From Leptospira barantonii (lineage in GTDB: Bacteria; Spirochaetota; Leptospiria; Leptospirales; Leptospiraceae): DNA of 64,000 nucleotides. Positions 1-11,415 of the stretch are shown here, in pieces. Below the pieces are notes generated by a model. It saw only the letters and a list, made by a program, of their open reading frames with translations, did not search any database and was not told where the DNA came from. The position numbers were made by a program, and so were the translations under genes. The stretch spans positions 102,001-166,000 of the forward strand of contig NZ_NPDS01000009.1 of the NCBI RefSeq assembly GCF_002811925.1, read 5' to 3'. The stretch's first letter is position 1, and each line of letters opens with the position of its first letter.

Positions 1-954
<954 letters not shown>

Positions 955-990
955 GAATATTCTAAAATACGAATGCGAGCGGAGAACGTC

Positions 991-1599
991 TTGAAAAAAT
1001 TTTCGAAAACCATTCTTCTTTTAACCCTCGCGTTCGTGCTCTTGTCCTCCATTCTCGATCTAAACGCGGGAACTCTTTCCTTTCGCGAAAAGAAAAAATC
1101 GATCGAAAGAAAAATCAGAATTTTGGAAGAATCCAGAAAGGCGATTCCGTTTCAAAAACAGGAAGAGAATTGGAATCGTATCTCGACACTACGGGATCGT
1201 TTTCAAAATTTCGCACGTTCCGGCACGGCTCGGGAAAGGGAAGAATCCCTTCTTCTTTTGGAAAGGGCGGTTCCTCAGGTGACCGCGGACTTTGCGGAAG
1301 CGGGAAAAGTTTCGGCTAAGAATCTGATCGTTCTTTATTCCGAAGGTTATCTTCAGAAAAAAAATCATCCGGAAGAAACTCCCGTTTCCGCGAGCGCGGA
1401 AGAAAAGGCTTCTAACTATTTTCGAATGGCAAAGGAAGAATTGAACCAAGCCGAAAAGTTCGATCGGGACCGTAACGACTTTTACGCACTCGTACTGTAT
1501 GGAAGATCCATTCAATATTCTTTAAACGCTCTGGACGTTTTGAGTCTTGAAATCCCGAGCGGTTATTCCGGAATTCTCAAGAAAAAGAAACGTTCCTAA
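991..1599 (+). CDS. Small exported hypothetical protein
   Basis: Probable exported protein of 202 residues. A hydrophobic segment (ILLLTLAFVLLSS) followed by LNAG forms a signal peptide near the N-terminus; the rest is charged and helical. I chose the TTG at 991 because GGAG at 981-984 sits six bases upstream; the ATG at 973 in the same frame has no such site. The body is rich in Lys, Glu and Arg and could form coiled coils. It follows the preceding partial gene closely and is followed by a 76-base gap. Function not recognised. Confidence 0.75.
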   Translation: MKKFSKTILLLTLAFVLLSSILDLNAGTLSFREKKKSIERKIRILEESRKAIPFQKQEENWNRISTLRDRFQNFARSGTAREREESLLLLERAVPQVTADFAEAGKVSAKNLIVLYSEGYLQKKNHPEETPVSASAEEKASNYFRMAKEELNQAEKFDRDRNDFYALVLYGRSIQYSLNALDVLSLEIPSGYSGILKKKKRS

Positions 1600-1675
1600 T
1601 CCAATTTAGTTTCTTGCATTGATCCAAAAAACACTATAGACTATCCTCCGTTTTAAAATTCATTCGGAGGATTTT

Positions 1676-2101
1676 ATGCCGGATATACTTCACAGGGTAG
1701 GTGTAGCTTTGCCGTCGGCTCGGGTTTTCGAGGCGATTTCGACGGTGGAAGGTCTGAGTCATTGGTGGGTTGCCGATACGAAAGGGAGCGCCTCCCTAAA
1801 CGAAGTCATCGATTTCGGTTTTTGTAATATGAGAGTTTTGGAATCCCATCCGAATATCGTTCGTTGGGAATGTATCACCGGTCCGAAAGAATGGGTCGGA
1901 ACCAGAGTCACTTTCGAACTCGAGTTCAAAGATCATCAAACGTTCGTGTTGTTCCGTCATACCGATTGGAAGGAAGCGGTGGAATTTATGTATCACTGTA
2001 GCACGAAGTGGGCCACATTTTTATTGAGTTTAAAGTCTTATCTGGAAAAGGAAGAAGGCCGTCCTCATCCCTACGACGTTAAGATCTGCATCGGGGATTA
2101 A
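1676..2101 (+). CDS. SRPBCC / AHSA1-type protein
   Basis: A 141-residue single-domain protein of the START/Bet v1-like (SRPBCC) superfamily, close to the AHSA1 group. Typical signs are the N-terminal phrase ARVFEAISTVEGLSHWW, then alternating strands and a C-terminal helix with ATFLLSLKSYLEKEEG. The fold makes a hydrophobic cavity for a small ligand; the ligand cannot be told from sequence. A strong ribosome binding site (CGGAGG) precedes the ATG by seven bases. It sits just before an ArsR-SRPBCC operon carrying another member of the same superfamily, but a hairpin and an own promoter region separate it from that operon. Confidence 0.85.
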   Translation: MPDILHRVGVALPSARVFEAISTVEGLSHWWVADTKGSASLNEVIDFGFCNMRVLESHPNIVRWECITGPKEWVGTRVTFELEFKDHQTFVLFRHTDWKEAVEFMYHCSTKWATFLLSLKSYLEKEEGRPHPYDVKICIGD

Positions 2102-2150
2102 AATCATTCGAGTTCTAAAAGTCCGAATTCAATATTTTTTTTGAATTTCG

Positions 2151-2178
2151 ACCCGTAAAACGGGTGCGGATTCTTTTT
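2151..2178 (+). terminator. Possible terminator hairpin after the SRPBCC gene
   Basis: ACCCGT (2151-2156) and ACGGGT (2160-2165) form a perfect six-pair stem with a three-base loop, followed by a T-rich run at 2171-2178. The stem is short and the T run begins six bases after it, so this is a moderate candidate only. It lies between the SRPBCC gene and the ArsR operator. Confidence 0.4.
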
Positions 2179-2181
2179 TAT

Positions 2182-2227
2182 CTTATATTTAAGTATTGAC
2201 TTAATTAAGTAAGTACTTAAATATAAG
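2182..2227 (+). promoter_or_regulatory. Palindromic operator of the ArsR-family regulator
   Basis: CTTATATTTAAGTA at 2182-2195 is repeated as its exact reverse complement at 2214-2227. The 18-base spacer holds a second perfect palindrome, ACTTAATTAAGT, at 2199-2210. The right arm ends three bases before the ATG at 2231, so bound repressor would cover the promoter and the ribosome binding region. ArsR-family repressors are known to bind such AT-rich inverted repeats upstream of their own genes; autorepression is inferred. Confidence 0.75.
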
Positions 2228-2230
2228 AGT

Positions 2231-2560
2231 ATGAACGCTTTTGCCGCGCTTGCGGACGACACAAGAAGGGAAATCGTGAGATTGGTCGTTAAAAACGGAG
2301 AATTGACTTCGACCGAGATCGGCCAAAATTTCAAGATGAGCCTTCCCGCCATTTCCCAACACCTAAAAGTTTTAAAGGAAGCGAAGGTTCTTTATATGAA
2401 GAAGGACGCGCAAAAACGTATCTATAGCCTAAACGAAACAGGGATTCATGAAATGGAAGATTGGCTTTTGGACATTCGGAATTTATGGAATAAACGTTTG
2501 GATCGATTGGAAAAATATCTATTAAAGATGAAGAAGGAGAGAGGCCGTGATAAAAGATAA
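2231..2560 (+). CDS. ArsR-family winged-helix repressor
   Basis: A 109-residue winged-helix DNA-binding protein. The opening [14 protein letters not shown] and the recognition helix region [16 protein letters not shown] are typical of the ArsR/SmtB family, in the subgroup usually paired with AHSA1 proteins. The metal-binding ELCVCDL motif of the arsenic and zinc sensors is absent, so metal sensing is unlikely and another ligand is probable. The gene overlaps the next one by 14 bases, which indicates translational coupling, and it is preceded by a perfect palindrome that very likely serves as its operator. Confidence 0.9.
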   Translation: MNAFAALADDTRREIVRLVVKNGELTSTEIGQNFKMSLPAISQHLKVLKEAKVLYMKKDAQKRIYSLNETGIHEMEDWLLDIRNLWNKRLDRLEKYLLKMKKERGRDKR

Positions 2561-3089
2561 CGCTGAAACGATCATTCAAGACAACAAGGTGACTTATAAA
2601 AGATACTTCGACGTTCCGGTCGATCTCGTCTTCGAAGCCTGGTCCGTGCCGGAACATCTTGCCGAATGGTGGGGACCGGACGGATTCACCCTAACGACTC
2701 TAAGTATGGATTTTTCAAACGATGGAATCTGGGATTTTATCATGCACGGACCCGACGGGCACGATTACAAAAACAAGATTCGATTTACGGACATCCAAAA
2801 ACCTCGTCACATCCACTATAAACATCTGGGCGACGGAGAAGGTCACGAGGACGTGAACTTCGAATCCAGAATTCTTTTTGAAGAAGTCGGAGAAGGTCAC
2901 GAGGACGTGAACTTCGAATCCAGAATTCTTTTTGAAGAAGTCGGAGAAGGAACGAACTTGATTATGGAACAGATCTTCTCGAGCAAAGAGGAACTCGAAC
3001 GAGTGAATCAGAAATACGGAGCGATCGAAGGCGCTAAACAACACATCGCGAATCTCGCCAAATACTTGGAAAAGATTCATAAAATTTAA
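2547..3089 (+). CDS. SRPBCC / AHSA1-type protein with an internal 18-residue duplication
   Basis: A 180-residue protein with the AHSA1 signature: [23 protein letters not shown] near the start, and a C-terminal helix ending in AKYLEKI. The start is GTG at 2547, with AAGGAGAGA seven bases upstream and overlapping the end of the arsR-like gene. Residues [18 protein letters not shown] occur twice in tandem because of an exact 54-base in-frame duplication, which lengthens the middle of the domain by 18 residues compared with the family's usual 140-165. It is probably the effector of the ArsR-type repressor. Whether the duplicated copy folds normally cannot be seen. Confidence 0.88.
   Translation: MIKDNAETIIQDNKVTYKRYFDVPVDLVFEAWSVPEHLAEWWGPDGFTLTTLSMDFSNDGIWDFIMHGPDGHDYKNKIRFTDIQKPRHIHYKHLGDGEGHEDVNFESRILFEEVGEGHEDVNFESRILFEEVGEGTNLIMEQIFSSKEELERVNQKYGAIEGAKQHIANLAKYLEKIHKI
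2835..2942 (+). repeat. 54-bp exact tandem duplication in the SRPBCC gene
   Basis: Bases 2835-2888 are repeated exactly at 2889-2942, followed by the first eight bases of a third copy (GGAGAAGG). The unit is a multiple of three, so the frame is kept and 18 residues are added. The absence of any difference between copies suggests a recent event, or an assembly artefact. Confidence 0.97.
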
Positions 3090-3167
3090 ACCGAAATGGA
3101 AACGAGAAGGATCGAGGTCGAACGGAGTCGACCATAGGATCGAAGCCCGCAGAACATACACGGTCGA

Positions 3168-4205
3168 TCAGATGCGATCGGCCGTGTCCTTGGAATTTTT
3201 TTCCGCATCCGTAGATTCTTTTGGAACGTCTTCTTTGGAATCTGAATCCGGTTTTGTTTCTTTTTTGGTTTCTGCTTCATTAGAATTATCTAATTCGGAA
3301 ATTTCGATCGAAACCGCCGCCGTAAGCGCGTAATCATACAAGCGATAATCGTCCCCTCGATACAACGGATAACGATACGAAAGGTTGAAGTTGAGTTTTT
3401 CAGAAACGTTGGCCGAAAATCCGAGACTCACTTCCCGAAAGATGGAAGGAACCTTACCTTGATCCGTTCTTTTTAAATCCACACCTTCGTACGGGGTTCT
3501 GTATAAGATTCCCGTAAAGAAGGAAAGACCCGGTTTCCAAAGATACGTGATGTATCCGGAAAAAAGAGTCGTCTTTTTCAAAAGATAAGCGTCTTGAGGT
3601 GCGGCAGAAGAGGGTGTTCGTAACCAATACGGAATTCCGTCGTTGTCCGAAAGATTGGAAGGTTGGGATCTGGACAAAGGAAATATTCCGCTGATTCTTC
3701 CCACGAAACTAAACTTACCCGCAAGATAGCCTAACGTGAGACCGGGAATTCCCGAATAATAATTTCCGCCCGTGAACTTATCCGTATCGGGTCCGGAAGG
3801 AAAACCTACGTTCGCGCTGAGGACCACGAAATAATTTTTCTGAAAGTCGATCAAAGGAAGATACTTTAGACCGATGTATGTTTTGCCGATTCTCGCGGCG
3901 TCGGAACGATCCTTTTGTTCGTAATACGTATACGGCGTGCTGAGATTGAGCGCGAACATTCCGTTTTTGAGATTCATCTCTCCGTAGAATGTGGTCGTAT
4001 GGATATTGCTGTTTTCGTTGGTTTGTTTGTAGTAGTCTTGCGTAAAGACCACGTAGTTCGCCGGTTTTTCCCTTTTGCCCGTAAACGGATCCACGAAACG
4101 TGTGGAAGCTTGGTCGCTTCCGCCCATTCCGGTGTGATGCGCCTCTATTTTTGCGAAAGAAAACAATAAAAGAAGAATGTAGAAAATTAGAATATTCTGT
4201 TTCAT
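3168..4205 (-). CDS. Outer-membrane beta-barrel protein of the MbnPH locus
   Basis: A 345-residue protein with a clear signal peptide ([18 protein letters not shown]) and a mature N-terminus beginning HHTGMGG. Alternating polar and aromatic residues, repeated G-x-S and Y-x-F patterns and the long run of strand-like segments point to an outer-membrane barrel, similar in style to the MetA-pathway/phenol-degradation barrel family. The C-terminal 45 residues are a charged Lys/Glu/Asp/Ser tail, probably periplasmic. The frame stays open upstream to 4433, but the ATG at 4205 overlaps the preceding stop as TAATG and starts right at the signal peptide. It is the last gene of the operon; a transport role for a metal or metal complex is inference. 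Confidence 0.8.
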   Translation of the reverse strand: MKQNILIFYILLLLFSFAKIEAHHTGMGGSDQASTRFVDPFTGKREKPANYVVFTQDYYKQTNENSNIHTTTFYGEMNLKNGMFALNLSTPYTYYEQKDRSDAARIGKTYIGLKYLPLIDFQKNYFVVLSANVGFPSGPDTDKFTGGNYYSGIPGLTLGYLAGKFSFVGRISGIFPLSRSQPSNLSDNDGIPYWLRTPSSAAPQDAYLLKKTTLFSGYITYLWKPGLSFFTGILYRTPYEGVDLKRTDQGKVPSIFREVSLGFSANVSEKLNFNLSYRYPLYRGDDYRLYDYALTAAVSIEISELDNSNEAETKKETKPDSDSKEDVPKESTDAEKNSKDTADRI

Positions 4206-5101
4206 TAAAATAAACTGCATCCGGTTTGATACAGAACCCTGTCCTGTTGTTGAAGGTTCGCCAAAATCAGATTGTATAGATTCACGTTTTGATACGGATT
4301 GATATCCACGGGGCTGGTCAAACCCGCGATCGTATTTAGGATCGAGGTTCCGCTTTGGTCCTGAAAGATTCCGTTCGATTTCCAAGTCACCGGAAAACTT
4401 CCCAATTTTTCGGGGACGATATCGAATCTGCATCTCGGAAAAAGTTCCAAAACGAAAGAGGACATCTGAAGTCTTACCGTTTTCGCGACGGGTGCCGTGA
4501 TCTGAAACGTAAGATTGACCGAGTTGATTTTATACTTTACCGAAGCGAGATAACCCGAAGGAATTCCGGTAATCAACGGTGCGGAAGACGTGTGAACGTC
4601 TCCCGTAAGAATCGTTTCGGTGATCGTATTCAAACTCGTGTCGCTGAACTTTGCCGTTCCGTATTCTTGTCCGTAAGGAGAAGTTTCCGGAAGATCCAGA
4701 GGGACAGTATACGGGGTATGAGACTGTGTCGAATGTTCGTTGGGATCGGTGACGTCTAACGTTCTTGTTTGACCCGGGACCGTGGGAACTGGATTCGGAT
4801 TGACCCGGATCGAAATTCCGTCCCAAACGATCTGTGAACCGGACTGAAGTTGAAGACTGTAAGTGGTCGCTCCCGAAATCACGTCGAAGTTCCCGATATT
4901 CGAATCCTGTTGATCGTCCGTATAGTAAAGATAGGTTCTAAACGAAGACGGTCTTTCGCTGTAAAGAGTAAGAAGTCTCTGCAACATCTTCGCTTCTTCC
5001 TTGCTGGAATCTCCCACGGAACCGAAGGTGCAGGTTCCGAAGAAGATTAAAGAAATTGCATAAACAAAAATCCTAAAAAGGATCGCTGTGTTTCGAATCA
5101 T
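4205..5101 (-). CDS. Putative lipoprotein of the MbnPH locus
   Basis: A 298-residue protein with a hydrophobic N-terminal segment ending in FFGTC, which fits a spirochaetal lipobox with Cys at residue 24. The rest is rich in Ser, Thr, Asn and Pro and looks like a beta-structured surface or periplasmic domain. Two late Cys residues, in PRCRFDI and the C-terminal TGCSLF, could form a disulfide. No catalytic motif is visible. It overlaps the upstream di-haem gene by 29 bases and the downstream barrel gene by one base, so the four genes are a tightly coupled operon. Function not recognised. Confidence 0.8.
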   Translation of the reverse strand: MIRNTAILFRIFVYAISLIFFGTCTFGSVGDSSKEEAKMLQRLLTLYSERPSSFRTYLYYTDDQQDSNIGNFDVISGATTYSLQLQSGSQIVWDGISIRVNPNPVPTVPGQTRTLDVTDPNEHSTQSHTPYTVPLDLPETSPYGQEYGTAKFSDTSLNTITETILTGDVHTSSAPLITGIPSGYLASVKYKINSVNLTFQITAPVAKTVRLQMSSFVLELFPRCRFDIVPEKLGSFPVTWKSNGIFQDQSGTSILNTIAGLTSPVDINPYQNVNLYNLILANLQQQDRVLYQTGCSLF

Positions 5102-6272
5102 TTACGAATTCCGTATCCGTTAAACTTTTTAAGAAATTTACGAGGTCCGTTTTTTCGGCCGCGGTAAGTCCGATCGCAAATACGAACGGGTTTTTGTTCG
5201 GGTTCGCTCTGCCGTCGCCCGTGTTCGGACCGGTCGTGATGTTTCTTCCCCCGGCGTTGTAGTGTTCCACTATGTTCTCCAGAGTATCGATCGAACCGTC
5301 GTGCATATACGGAGCGGTCAATTCGATATTTCTAATGGAAGGAGCGCGGAATTTTCCCTTATCCGAGTTCGAAGCGGTAAACTCATACAAACCTTGATTG
5401 CCCGAAGGATAACTTCCGGTTCCTCCGATATTGTAAAGACCGTTGTTGTGAAACGTGATTTCTTCCGTGATCGTTCCCACGTGAACGCTCGAAGCGGCGA
5501 GGTTGAAACCTCCGTGACAGTGAAAACATTCCCCCTTTTCGGAAAAGAAGATCTGAGCCCCTCTTAAGATCGAAGCCCTTTGTGTGGAGTTTCCGAGTGC
5601 GGCCACGTTTCCGTCGTATTGATATTTGTCGTAAGGAGAACGTCCTGAAATCAGGGTTCTTTCAAAACTCGCGATCGCCTTGACGACGTTAGACGTGGTG
5701 AACGGATCTCCGAGCGGAAACGCTTTTTGAAACAAGGTCTGATAACGATTGTCCGCTCTCAGACGATCGAGCATATCGTTTTCACGATTGGCAAGTCCGA
5801 GTTCGACCGGATGTTCTCCGAACATAGGAACGAGCATCTGGTCTTCCAAATTTTTTAAGTTCGGATTGACCCAGGTCTGACGCACGTTATACGCAACGTT
5901 GATGATCCCTTGCGCGTTTCTGGGATGAATGTCTCCGGTAGAACCGACGCTCGTGGTCAACGTATCGGTAAACGCGTTCGCTTGTTTATGACAGGAACCG
6001 CAGGACTGAGTTTGGTTTCCCGAAAGTTTCTTATCATAGAATAAGAATCTTCCAAGATCCACCTTCTCCTGTGTCATCGGGTTGGAAGCCGGAACGGCGG
6101 GAGTCGGAAAGCCGGGAGGCAGATTCCAAACATACGTGTTCTGAGGAATCAGCAAAAGCAAAAGTGCGTCGTTCTGATTGGATTCTTTCTTATCGAAAGG
6201 AGCGAACGGAAGAATTCCCGATCCGCACTGAATTAGAAAAAGCGCATATATACAATGAAGAAATCGTTTCAT
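5073..6272 (-). CDS. mbnH-like: MbnH-like di-haem enzyme (MauG / cytochrome c peroxidase superfamily)
   Basis: A 399-residue protein with a lipoprotein signal peptide (LFLIQC, Cys 16) and two haem c sites, C91-GS-C94-H95 and C249-FH-C252-H253. Spacing and the phrases [27 protein letters not shown] and HYNAGG match the MauG/di-haem peroxidase superfamily. The neighbour is an MbnP-family protein, which identifies the MbnH (MXAN_0977-type) branch; MbnH is known to oxidise a Trp of MbnP to kynurenine, creating a copper site. The ATG at 6272 follows GGGGAAAG; the frame extends 18 bases further to a weaker start. The haem proteins work outside the cytoplasm, here probably tethered to a membrane. 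Confidence 0.9.
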   Translation of the reverse strand: MKRFLHCIYALFLIQCGSGILPFAPFDKKESNQNDALLLLLIPQNTYVWNLPPGFPTPAVPASNPMTQEKVDLGRFLFYDKKLSGNQTQSCGSCHKQANAFTDTLTTSVGSTGDIHPRNAQGIINVAYNVRQTWVNPNLKNLEDQMLVPMFGEHPVELGLANRENDMLDRLRADNRYQTLFQKAFPLGDPFTTSNVVKAIASFERTLISGRSPYDKYQYDGNVAALGNSTQRASILRGAQIFFSEKGECFHCHGGFNLAASSVHVGTITEEITFHNNGLYNIGGTGSYPSGNQGLYEFTASNSDKGKFRAPSIRNIELTAPYMHDGSIDTLENIVEHYNAGGRNITTGPNTGDGRANPNKNPFVFAIGLTAAEKTDLVNFLKSLTDTEFVNDSKHSDPF

Positions 6273-6319
6273 AATCTTTCCCCAAGACACGGGGAGTTCC
6301 CCCGATGTCTTTGTCGAAG

Positions 6320-7270
<951 letters not shown>

Positions 7271-7414
7271 GATAATCTCCTAATGTATTGGAACCAAGGT
7301 CCGAACGAATTCGAAACAAAATACGAATCGTATGAAAAAACGACTAGTTTTCGCAGTACGAAACAAATCGACGACACCGTGTTCGGACGGATCGAAAAAG
7401 TTTTGGAAAAAGGG

Positions 7415-7852
7415 TTAGGAGAATCGAGGGGGTTTTAAAAGTGAAAGGGAAAAATGGATTCCAGAATCGGAATATTCTAAACTGATAATGTGAATTACGT
7501 CGGTTTCGTGGTTTAAAGCGGAAAGTTGAACCGGAGAAAACAAGGCCGAATAAAAAGCGCTGAGTTTAGAAACTTTGTTTTCGGTTTTTTTGCAGGCGCA
7601 CGCGTGAGTTTCGCCGGATTTTGCGGAATGACAATTCGGAAGCGCGTTGGAAGAGTGAACTTCCTCGCCGGAGCGGGATTTTTTGGAGAAACGTTTGTCT
7701 TCTTCATTCGAATGTTTTTGTTTTTTACTTCCGTGGTTGCATTCGCAGATTTTCGCTTTTTCCGCGAGAACACAACCGAAAAGACCGCTCGAAAAAACTA
7801 AGGCTTGGAATAGGATGGAAACTGAGAGAAAAGACGAAAGGAAGAATTTCAT
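7415..7852 (-). CDS. Cys/His-rich exported protein next to the MbnPH operon
   Basis: A 145-residue protein with an N-terminal signal segment ([19 protein letters not shown]) and a mature region dense in metal-type ligands: C36-E-C38-N-H40, H47, H66, C74-H75, H83, C85-A-C87. The middle is very Lys- and Ser-rich. The C-terminal part ([23 protein letters not shown]) contains three more His. I do not recognise a named family; periplasmic or outer-leaflet metal binding, or sensing, is inferred from composition and from the MbnP/MbnH genes 145 bases downstream on the same strand. It overlaps the upstream STAS gene by four bases (ATGA). Confidence 0.75.
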   Translation of the reverse strand: MKFFLSSFLSVSILFQALVFSSGLFGCVLAEKAKICECNHGSKKQKHSNEEDKRFSKKSRSGEEVHSSNALPNCHSAKSGETHACACKKTENKVSKLSAFYSALFSPVQLSALNHETDVIHIISLEYSDSGIHFSLSLLKPPRFS

Positions 7853-8151
7853 CCCAGATTGATCTTGAGCTTGGAAAGAACCAGTTGTAGTCCTTCGCTC
7901 AGTTTCACTTCCGAAATCTGAATCTGTTCCTTTTTCAATTCGGAAATAAATTTTAGAATACGGTTCAAAACCATGGAAGGAATGGCGACAACCGGCGTAA
8001 GATCCAGGATCACGTTGTTGGGACGGATTTCACGGATTTGGGCGAGAATTTCCTCCATTTCTTCGGTTTCGACAGAACAAATATTCTTACGAAACTCGAC
8101 CCGAAAGGAATTCTTATCGGGATAAATTGTGGATTCTTCCAGTTGTTGCAT
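7849..8151 (-). CDS. STAS-domain protein (anti-anti-sigma-factor-like)
   Basis: A 100-residue stand-alone STAS domain. The central [21 protein letters not shown] and the C-terminal [19 protein letters not shown] match the strand-helix pattern of SpoIIAA-type proteins. The usual DSSG loop reads PSMV here, so the phosphorylatable Ser may be Ser in that loop, but the preceding Asp is lost. I start it at the ATG at 8151, where the domain begins; the frame is open upstream to 8322 but that part overlaps the divergent membrane-protein gene. It ends in an ATGA overlap with the Cys/His-rich gene, so both are probably one transcript. Confidence 0.75.
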   Translation of the reverse strand: MQQLEESTIYPDKNSFRVEFRKNICSVETEEMEEILAQIREIRPNNVILDLTPVVAIPSMVLNRILKFISELKKEQIQISEVKLSEGLQLVLSKLKINLG

Positions 8152-8298
8152 AAATGAGAACGCCGTTACTACTATTTTAAGACTGAGTATTTCCTGGAAA
8201 CAAAAAAAACGTTCCTTTGCGGTTGAAGAGTCGACAAACGGTAGTCTTCGTTCCGATTTTATGTTTCGCAAAAACGCTTTTCGAACTTTTGTATCCCT

Positions 8299-10347
8299 AT
8301 GGAAAATCGGATTCGAAATCAAATCGAGAATTTCTCCGCGACTCCGCGTTTGCGGTCCGCGGTTTGGATCGTATTTTCCGTTCTTTTGATTCTTCCCTTA
8401 TTGTCCTTTTATCCTTGGAAATTTAGAATCGGATTCGTTCTTCTTTTTATTCTCTACGCGTGGGTCGACGTCTTATCGCCGTTAGTCGGCACGTTCCTTG
8501 TCGTAGCGAGCGGAGTGTTTTTCGGAAATCATCCGGGTGGAAGATTTTTAGAAATTCAAGATTGTCTTTGGATTTTTTGGTGCGTGCGGGGAATCATAGA
8601 GAATCGTCTTCACGGAAATTCGATTTTTGACGAGGGTTTTTGGAAACGTCCGATCGGAATTCTTTTGATTTTGTTTTGGTGTTCCGGATTCTTAAGTCTT
8701 TTGGCCAATCCCGATTTGATTCTCGATTTGCGATTTTATCAGAAGGGATGGTTTTGGTTTTTGCATTCCACGGAGCTTGAACCGAACTATCCTTGGAAAC
8801 TTTTGTTTCTGGGAGTTTTGTTTTGTTACGGTTTTATAGCGCGTAAGAATTGGCTCGATGAAAAATATAAAAATTCGGAAGAATTCTCCGCGTTTGTTTA
8901 TATATTTTCGGGCGGGATCGTTTTCGGTGCGGTAGTATCGATCGGTTTCGGTTGGGCGGAATATTTTTTTCCGTTCGTAAAAAACACATTAAATTCTTAT
9001 CATACATGGCTGGACGGATACAAACTCGTCGCCTTACCGCATTCCTTGATTCCTTCTTTGGAGAAATATCTACCGAAGGAGGCGATTCAATCCCTGTTTT
9101 GGAATCGAAGTTGGTTTGCCATCTATTTGATTTCGAGCCTTCCATTTTTCTGGGAGTTTTTAGGAAACGATCCTAAAAATCATAATTTTAGAATATTCAA
9201 AAAAGAATGGATTTGGCTTCCGTTAGCGGTCTCGATTTTGGGAATTACATTTTTTTGGATCGGTGCGCGGGGAGGAGTTTTATCGTTTGCCGCGTTTTGT
9301 GTTATCACGCTTTGTGTTTGGTTTTATTTTTCTTTTGTAAAGAACGAAGTTGTGATCCGGGTTTTATCGTTTTCGTTCGCGGGTTTGTTTGTGGTAGGAG
9401 CGATTTTATTTCCCTTGTTCGTTGTAGGAACACAAGGAGGCGGGTCGGGAGATCCGGAAAGGCTTTCTCATTTTATCGCGGGACTCAAACTCGCTTCCGA
9501 AAAACCGTTGTTAGGCGGCGGATTCGAATCCTTCGGCTGGTACAACGAATGTTGTCTCAATCCTTTGAAACGGGAAAGCGCCTATCATACCACACACAAC
9601 CAAACGGTTCAGATTTTTTCCGGTCTGGGGTTTCTCGGGCTCGTAGTTTATTCTTTGCTTTGGGGAATTTTGTTGTACGGGCTTTTGCGGTTTCGAAACG
9701 AAAAAAAGTCGGTTCTCCATTCTTCCCTGATCGTCGGATCGGTTTCCGCGGTTTTTATATATTCTTTTTTTCAGGAATGGTTTTATCTGAGAGCGGTTTA
9801 CTTTCAATGGATCGTTTTGTTTTTGATTTTCGGAAATTTTGCGGATCTTAAACTCCGGTTTCCATTCGAAAAATCACTTAAGAATATTCAACTATTGGCA
9901 ATCGTCTCCTTTGTCCTTTTGCTCGGGTCTTGGATTTTCTTTCCTACAAAAACGTATCTTTCCGGGATTTATTTTCCGCCGGTAAAATCGGAAGGGGGGG
10001 CGGAACAACGTCGATCCGAGGCCTGGGTTTTAGCCGGAGAAGGGAAGATGACCTTGGTTTCCAAACCGGATCTTTACGACGTTTGGCCGGATTGGAATTT
10101 GGAAAAAGGTTCCTTATCCCTTTTCGTAAGCGGAGGAAAATGGAGGGAATACAAACCCACAAAGTTCGAAGAACCCCGGGAATACCTAACCCTGCAAACG
10201 ATCGAAGGGGAGAATCTTTTGAAATCGAGTTGTGTTTTGCTGAAAGAGCCGAACTTCTTGCAAACACTGATATTCTGGAAGTTCGAGCCGATCGATCCGG
10301 AACCTCGAAAGATCTGTTCCCGGATTCGAATTCAAAAATACTTATAA
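8299..10347 (+). CDS. O-antigen ligase / polymerase-like membrane protein
   Basis: A 682-residue integral membrane protein with about twelve hydrophobic segments. The sequence [18 protein letters not shown], preceded by a large loop containing [11 protein letters not shown], is the conserved region of the O-antigen ligase (WaaL/Wzy-C) family. Such proteins join or polymerise lipid-linked glycans at the periplasmic face of the inner membrane. The final 130 residues form a soluble, probably periplasmic tail with no recognised motif. A glycosyltransferase follows 28 bases later, in line with a role in surface glycans, though no complete polysaccharide cluster is present here. Confidence 0.85.
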   Translation: MENRIRNQIENFSATPRLRSAVWIVFSVLLILPLLSFYPWKFRIGFVLLFILYAWVDVLSPLVGTFLVVASGVFFGNHPGGRFLEIQDCLWIFWCVRGIIENRLHGNSIFDEGFWKRPIGILLILFWCSGFLSLLANPDLILDLRFYQKGWFWFLHSTELEPNYPWKLLFLGVLFCYGFIARKNWLDEKYKNSEEFSAFVYIFSGGIVFGAVVSIGFGWAEYFFPFVKNTLNSYHTWLDGYKLVALPHSLIPSLEKYLPKEAIQSLFWNRSWFAIYLISSLPFFWEFLGNDPKNHNFRIFKKEWIWLPLAVSILGITFFWIGARGGVLSFAAFCVITLCVWFYFSFVKNEVVIRVLSFSFAGLFVVGAILFPLFVVGTQGGGSGDPERLSHFIAGLKLASEKPLLGGGFESFGWYNECCLNPLKRESAYHTTHNQTVQIFSGLGFLGLVVYSLLWGILLYGLLRFRNEKKSVLHSSLIVGSVSAVFIYSFFQEWFYLRAVYFQWIVLFLIFGNFADLKLRFPFEKSLKNIQLLAIVSFVLLLGSWIFFPTKTYLSGIYFPPVKSEGGAEQRRSEAWVLAGEGKMTLVSKPDLYDVWPDWNLEKGSLSLFVSGGKWREYKPTKFEEPREYLTLQTIEGENLLKSSCVLLKEPNFLQTLIFWKFEPIDPEPRKICSRIRIQKYL

Positions 10348-10375
10348 TCTATAACTAGAATATTCTAAAAGTTTT

Positions 10376-11290
10376 ATGAATCCCGTTTCGATTTCAGCGA
10401 TTATTCCCACTTTCAATCGGGAAGTTAAGGTATTGAGGGCCATTCGAACGGTTCTCGCGCAGACTTTGTCGCCCTTGGAGGTTATCGTCGTGGACGACGG
10501 TTCCACGGACGATACGATTTCAAAAATCAAAGAAGAATTTCCGGACGCGACCGCGGGCGGTTTTATTTCCATTCTTCCCTTGGAGCACAAGGGAGTCAGT
10601 CACGCGAGAAATCGAGGAGTGGAACAAGCGCGGGGAGAATGGATCGCGTTTTTGGATTCGGACGACGAATGGCTTCCCGAAAAACTGGAACGTCAATGGG
10701 ATTTTATATGCAAAAATTCGAATGTAAAAATTCTACAGTCGCAGGAAGTCTGGATTCGAAACGGGAAACGGGTGAATCCTCCTTCTTATCTGGCAAAAAA
10801 GAGCGATGAAATTTTCGAACAAAGTTTGGAGTTTTGTAGCGTTACTCCTTCTTCCGTGGTTTTAAAAAAAGAACTCTATCAAGAAACGGGCGGAATGGAC
10901 GAAGAACTTCCGGCTTGTGAAGACTATGATCTGTGGCTGAGGATTACCTCCCGAGTTCCGGTTTCTCTTTTAGAGGAACACTTACTCATTCGTTACGGCG
11001 GACATGAGGATCAACTTTCCTTCCAACATCCGGTGATGGACCGTTTTCGAATTTACTCCATTCTAAAATTATTAAATTCTCATTTACCAAACGAGACACA
11101 AAGAAGCCTGGCTCAGAAAATTCTGTTTATAAAATGGAATGTTTTAAGGCAGGGAAAAGTCAAAAGACATTCTTGGAACGAAGAATTGGATTCTCTTTTC
11201 GATGCAACTCTGCGGGAAGGACTTCATTCTTCATTTGGAATGCGTATCAAAGAGTTTCTGTTGAACCCGGAAGTTTGGACAAGGTTTTGA
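10376..11290 (+). CDS. Family 2 glycosyltransferase
   Basis: A 304-residue soluble GT-A enzyme. It opens with [20 protein letters not shown] and has [10 protein letters not shown] at about 39-48, the nucleotide-binding Asp motif, then the DSDDEW motif (DXD-type metal site) at about 96-101 and [10 protein letters not shown], the ED motif of the catalytic base. These are all canonical GT2 features; donor and acceptor cannot be told. It follows the ligase-like gene by 28 bases on the same strand, with an AGAATATTCT palindrome between them. Confidence 0.92.
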   Translation: MNPVSISAIIPTFNREVKVLRAIRTVLAQTLSPLEVIVVDDGSTDDTISKIKEEFPDATAGGFISILPLEHKGVSHARNRGVEQARGEWIAFLDSDDEWLPEKLERQWDFICKNSNVKILQSQEVWIRNGKRVNPPSYLAKKSDEIFEQSLEFCSVTPSSVVLKKELYQETGGMDEELPACEDYDLWLRITSRVPVSLLEEHLLIRYGGHEDQLSFQHPVMDRFRIYSILKLLNSHLPNETQRSLAQKILFIKWNVLRQGKVKRHSWNEELDSLFDATLREGLHSSFGMRIKEFLLNPEVWTRF

Positions 11291-11357
11291 TCGTTTGATA
11301 GGTTTTTTGATCCTTTCCGGATTTGTCGTTTCTTTTTTAAAACGCTTCTGAAAGTTA

Positions 11358-11386
11358 TTTCCAATCTTGACCGTTTCGTTTATAAT
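11358..11386 (+). promoter_or_regulatory. Predicted promoter of the cyclase gene
   Basis: A perfect -10 hexamer TATAAT at 11381-11386 has TTTCCA (four of six matches to the -35 consensus) at 11358-11363, with 17 bases between. It lies 30 bases before the ATG of the cyclase gene. Confidence 0.5.
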
Positions 11387-11415
11387 CGACGGTTCAAAAA
11401 CTTTCGGAGCTACAA

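Noticed and set aside
4206..4433. 76-residue N-terminal extension of the barrel protein
   Set aside because: It lies over the antiparallel reading of the preceding gene and would bury the signal peptide; the ATG at 4205 has TAATG coupling.
8152..8322. Upstream extension of the STAS frame
   Set aside because: It overlaps the divergent membrane-protein start region and adds residues that do not match the STAS fold.
9207..9851. Second plus-strand frame within the ligase-like gene
   Set aside because: Composition is Arg/Phe/Gly-rich shadow sequence, while the main frame holds the ligase motif and membrane helices.
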